DNA from: Sphingomonas sp. BK345
GTDB taxonomy: Bacteria; Pseudomonadota; Alphaproteobacteria; Sphingomonadales; Sphingomonadaceae
NCBI RefSeq assembly: GCF_014193845.1
Contig: NZ_JACHZX010000002.1
Span: 744,001 to 808,000 of the forward strand
Length of the DNA: 64,000 bases
Reading direction: 5' to 3'
Shown here: positions 62,913-64,000 of the stretch, in pieces
How the letters are laid out: each line of letters starts with the position of its first letter
How positions within the stretch are numbered: the stretch's first letter is position 1
The notes under the pieces: generated by a model
Database searches by the model: none
Told to the model about the DNA's origin: nothing
The model's input: only the letters and a program-made list of their open reading frames with translations
Position numbers and translations under genes: made by a program

Positions 62913-63854
62913 GTGGCCGAGGGAGCGGCGGAACTGCTGGAGGCCATGGTGCCGCTGCTGCGCATCCGGCCGGAGATTGAGGACTTCTGCCGCTTCGGGG
63001 GCGCATGGGCGTCGCCGCACGAGCCGCGTGGCGCAGGCTGGGCGCAGTTCCACATCGTCACCCGCGGCAGCTGCGTCCTGGAGCGTCCGGGTCTCGGCGA
63101 GATGACGCTGGAGGCCGGCGACATCCTCCTGCTGCCGCACGGCGACAGCCACGTCGTGCGCAGCAGGGCGCGCGGCGTCCTGCGACCGATCTCCAGCGAC
63201 TACCGCAACGGTGTCCGCGACAAGGGCACGCCGGGGGTCGAGATGGACACCGAGCTGCTCTGCGGACGGCTGATGTTCGACGGCGCCGAGGGCAATCCCC
63301 TGGTCGCCGCGCTGCCCGACGAGATCGTCATCCGAACCGCGGGCGAGCCGCTGATGGAACGGTTCCGCCGCCTGCTGGTCGACATACGCGACGAGCTCGA
63401 CGGCGGACTGGCGGGGTCGACCATGATCGCCGCCGATTTCGCGCGCGCCATGTTCGTGCTCATGCTCCGCGACCACTTGGGCAGGGAGTCGGGCGGGGAC
63501 GCGACGCTGTCGCTTCTCCGCGACCGGGCGGCGGCACGCGTCGTGCTGGCCCTCCTGTCGGACCTCGCTCGCGACTGGACGCTGGACGACATGGCGGCGG
63601 TGGCGGTGACCTCTCGCGCGACCCTCGTGCGCGCCTTCCGCCGTCTCGCCGGTGTAGCCCCAGGCGAGTTCCTCTCCGAACTGAGGCTCACCGTGGCCCG
63701 CCAGCGCCTTGCCGGCACGTCGGACCCGATCTCGCGCATCGCGGTCGAGGTGGGCTACGGCTCGGAGGGCGCTCTCAGCAAGGCGGTCCTGCGGCGCTTC
63801 GGCGTGCGTCCGGGTGCGATGCGCCTGACTGTGAGCGGCGGCGCTGCAGCCTGA
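62913..63854 (+). CDS. AraC-family transcriptional regulator with cupin domain, 313 aa
   Basis: N-terminal cupin-like domain (GSCVLERPGLGEMTLEAGDI, then LLPHGDSHVV) and C-terminal AraC helix-turn-helix (MAAVAVTSRATLVRAFRRLA and ISRIAVEVGYGSEGALSKAV). GTG 62913 is the start because AAGGAG lies six bases upstream; the frame extends to 62847. It is divergent from the AhpD-like and DUF417 genes and probably activates them under oxidant stress. The last 146 bases of the window show no gene. Confidence 0.8.
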   Translation: MAEGAAELLEAMVPLLRIRPEIEDFCRFGGAWASPHEPRGAGWAQFHIVTRGSCVLERPGLGEMTLEAGDILLLPHGDSHVVRSRARGVLRPISSDYRNGVRDKGTPGVEMDTELLCGRLMFDGAEGNPLVAALPDEIVIRTAGEPLMERFRRLLVDIRDELDGGLAGSTMIAADFARAMFVLMLRDHLGRESGGDATLSLLRDRAAARVVLALLSDLARDWTLDDMAAVAVTSRATLVRAFRRLAGVAPGEFLSELRLTVARQRLAGTSDPISRIAVEVGYGSEGALSKAVLRRFGVRPGAMRLTVSGGAAA

Positions 63855-64000
63855 CAGCGCTTGCGGAGTCGAGAACCGGCTCGTTCCCCCGCTCGCGCAT
63901 CGTTCCATTACGAGGAACGGTGAATGCCTAGCGATGCGGCTAGTGCTTCGCCGATGGCAACGGCATCTAGTGCCTGTCGATCACGTCGACCGACGCGATA

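Noticed and set aside
1..64000. CRISPR arrays, tRNA or rRNA genes
   Set aside because: No regularly spaced repeats and no cloverleaf or rRNA-like segment was noticed on either strand; a dedicated scan was not possible.

Overview
The window is high-GC DNA, probably from an alphaproteobacterium and most likely a sphingomonad. The basis is GC content, the sphingomonad-like style of the F-type conjugation genes and the mobile-element content. It reads as a conjugative plasmid or integrative conjugative element with stacked accessory cargo, not as a chromosomal core region. No rRNA, tRNA or CRISPR array was seen.

Layout. (1) 0-7.7 kb: mostly minus-strand, compact, poorly characterised genes: a membrane protein, a HEPN-like protein with an R-x4-H motif, a PD-(D/E)XK-like nuclease, a DUF4238 protein, a small nucleotidyltransferase with a 73-aa partner, a helical-repeat protein ending in a nuclease-like domain, an unassigned 334-aa protein and two tandem paralogous small proteins. 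The content suggests a defence or stress island. (2) 8.0-8.3 kb: remnant that looks like the 5' end of an integrase gene, with an in-frame stop. (3) 8.5-22.4 kb: two divergent defence-type operons sharing a 199-bp gap. To the left are a TerB_N/TerB_C protein, a BrxD-like P-loop ATPase and an Lhr-like helicase; to the right is a complete type I Zorya set, zorABCD, followed by a truncated fifth reading frame.

(4) 22.4-41.5 kb: an XRE regulator, a regulatory gap with inverted repeats, then an 18-gene plus-strand F-type type IV secretion operon (traA L E K B, dsbC-like, traV C, a membrane protein, trbI, S26 peptidase, traW U, trbC, traN F H G). Most genes overlap by 1-4 bases. It encodes pilus and mating-pair-stabilisation functions; no coupling protein (TraD), relaxase (TraI) or oriT lies in the window. 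(5) 41.5-47.3 kb: a lower-GC insert with an IS5-family transposase remnant and two adjacent genes of unknown function (1025 aa with an N-terminal SH3-like domain; 301 aa with a glycine-rich hydrophobic C-terminus). The insert is bracketed by 127-bp direct repeats that each hold a strong hairpin.

(6) 47.5-57.4 kb: an alpha/beta hydrolase, then a sulfite module (cytochrome c, Tat-exported molybdopterin sulfite dehydrogenase, TDT-family exporter, LysR regulator; divergently a second sulfite-oxidase-family enzyme and an MgtC-like protein), then a four-gene ECF sigma operon (DUF305, YncE-like propeller, sigma, anti-sigma). (7) 57.7-60.6 kb: two different serine recombinases on either side of an IS1182-family transposase. 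A 20-bp inverted match links the outer side of this transposase to position 48559, so region 6 may be the passenger of one element. (8) 60.6-64 kb: small membrane genes, then a DUF417 protein, an AhpD-like protein and a divergent AraC regulator.

How the parts fit together: regions 1-3 look like defence cargo, region 4 is the transfer machinery, and regions 5-8 are accessory cargo brought in by insertion sequences and recombinases.
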